Origin: CAYNGH01 sp964396845
Lineage (GTDB): Bacteria > Vulcanimicrobiota > JAJTBE01 > CAYNGH01
Direction: 5' to 3'
NCBI GenBank assembly: GCA_964396845.1
Contig: CAYNGH010000104.1
Location: 1 to 12,141, forward strand
Length of the DNA: 12,141 bases
Part shown: piece after piece, positions 12,118 through 12,141 of the stretch
How positions within the stretch are numbered: the stretch's first letter is position 1
How the letters are laid out: every line of letters begins with the position of its first letter
Translations under genes and position numbers: made by a program
Notes under the pieces: generated by a model
What the model saw: only the letters and a program-made list of their open reading frames with translations
Told to the model about the DNA's origin: nothing
Database searches by the model: none

Positions 12118-12141
12118 AAAAGTAGGAGTGTATCCTCCGGG

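Noticed and set aside
12058..12141. Open frame from ATG 12058 to the window end
   Set aside because: It lacks a good ribosome binding site and is crossed by a strong promoter; it might be the start of a real gene but cannot be judged here.

Overview
The window is ordinary-looking bacterial chromosome of roughly balanced base composition. It uses ATG, GTG and TTG starts, clear Shine-Dalgarno sites, sigma70-type promoters and several intrinsic terminators. No rRNA, tRNA, insertion sequence, phage or CRISPR array was seen. An MthK-like potassium channel, a Zn/Cd P-type ATPase, CutA, an RsbW-type ATPase with a helical N-terminus and an S24-type repressor would fit a Gram-negative anaerobe of the Desulfobacterota type. 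No marker gene fixes the taxon, so that is a guess.

Layout. (1) 1-1301, minus strand: a two-helix K+ channel with a cytoplasmic RCK module, followed by a small unknown ORF. (2) 1547-2573, plus strand: a good sigma70 promoter, then an uncertain 112-aa ORF and a secreted 189-aa protein of unknown function. This pair converges on (3) an unknown hydrophilic 169-aa protein on the minus strand (2586-3095). (4) 3350-4980 is the most unusual part. Two 78-aa glutamine-rich proteins, identical at 69 of 78 positions, each have a near-identical promoter, a strong ribosome binding site and a terminator. Between them lies a cytoplasmic 5'-nucleotidase-like protein that has lost almost every metal-binding residue, preceded by a leader that can form several hairpins. 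(5) 5081-7273, minus strand: a ZntA/CadA-type metal-exporting ATPase whose N-terminal metal-binding motif is altered. (6) 7375-9288, plus strand: a likely operon of an ECF-transporter S-component-like membrane protein, an aminoglycoside-phosphotransferase-fold kinase and CutA, closed by a strong terminator. (7) 9390-10361, plus strand: a 323-aa protein with an RsbW-type ATPase domain. (8) 10363-12023: a LexA/CI-like HTH-S24 regulator on the minus strand, diverging from a small zinc-ribbon protein. The 133-bp space between them is rich in palindromes and TGACA-type repeats. The window ends in a strong outward promoter for a gene beyond the edge.

How the genes work together (inference). ZntA and CutA, separated only by the uptake/kinase pair, suggest a metal-handling neighbourhood. 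The S component and kinase look like uptake followed by phosphorylation of a small metabolite. The 78-aa pair and the pseudo-phosphatase probably form one functional unit of unknown role, and this is the best candidate for an undescribed system.
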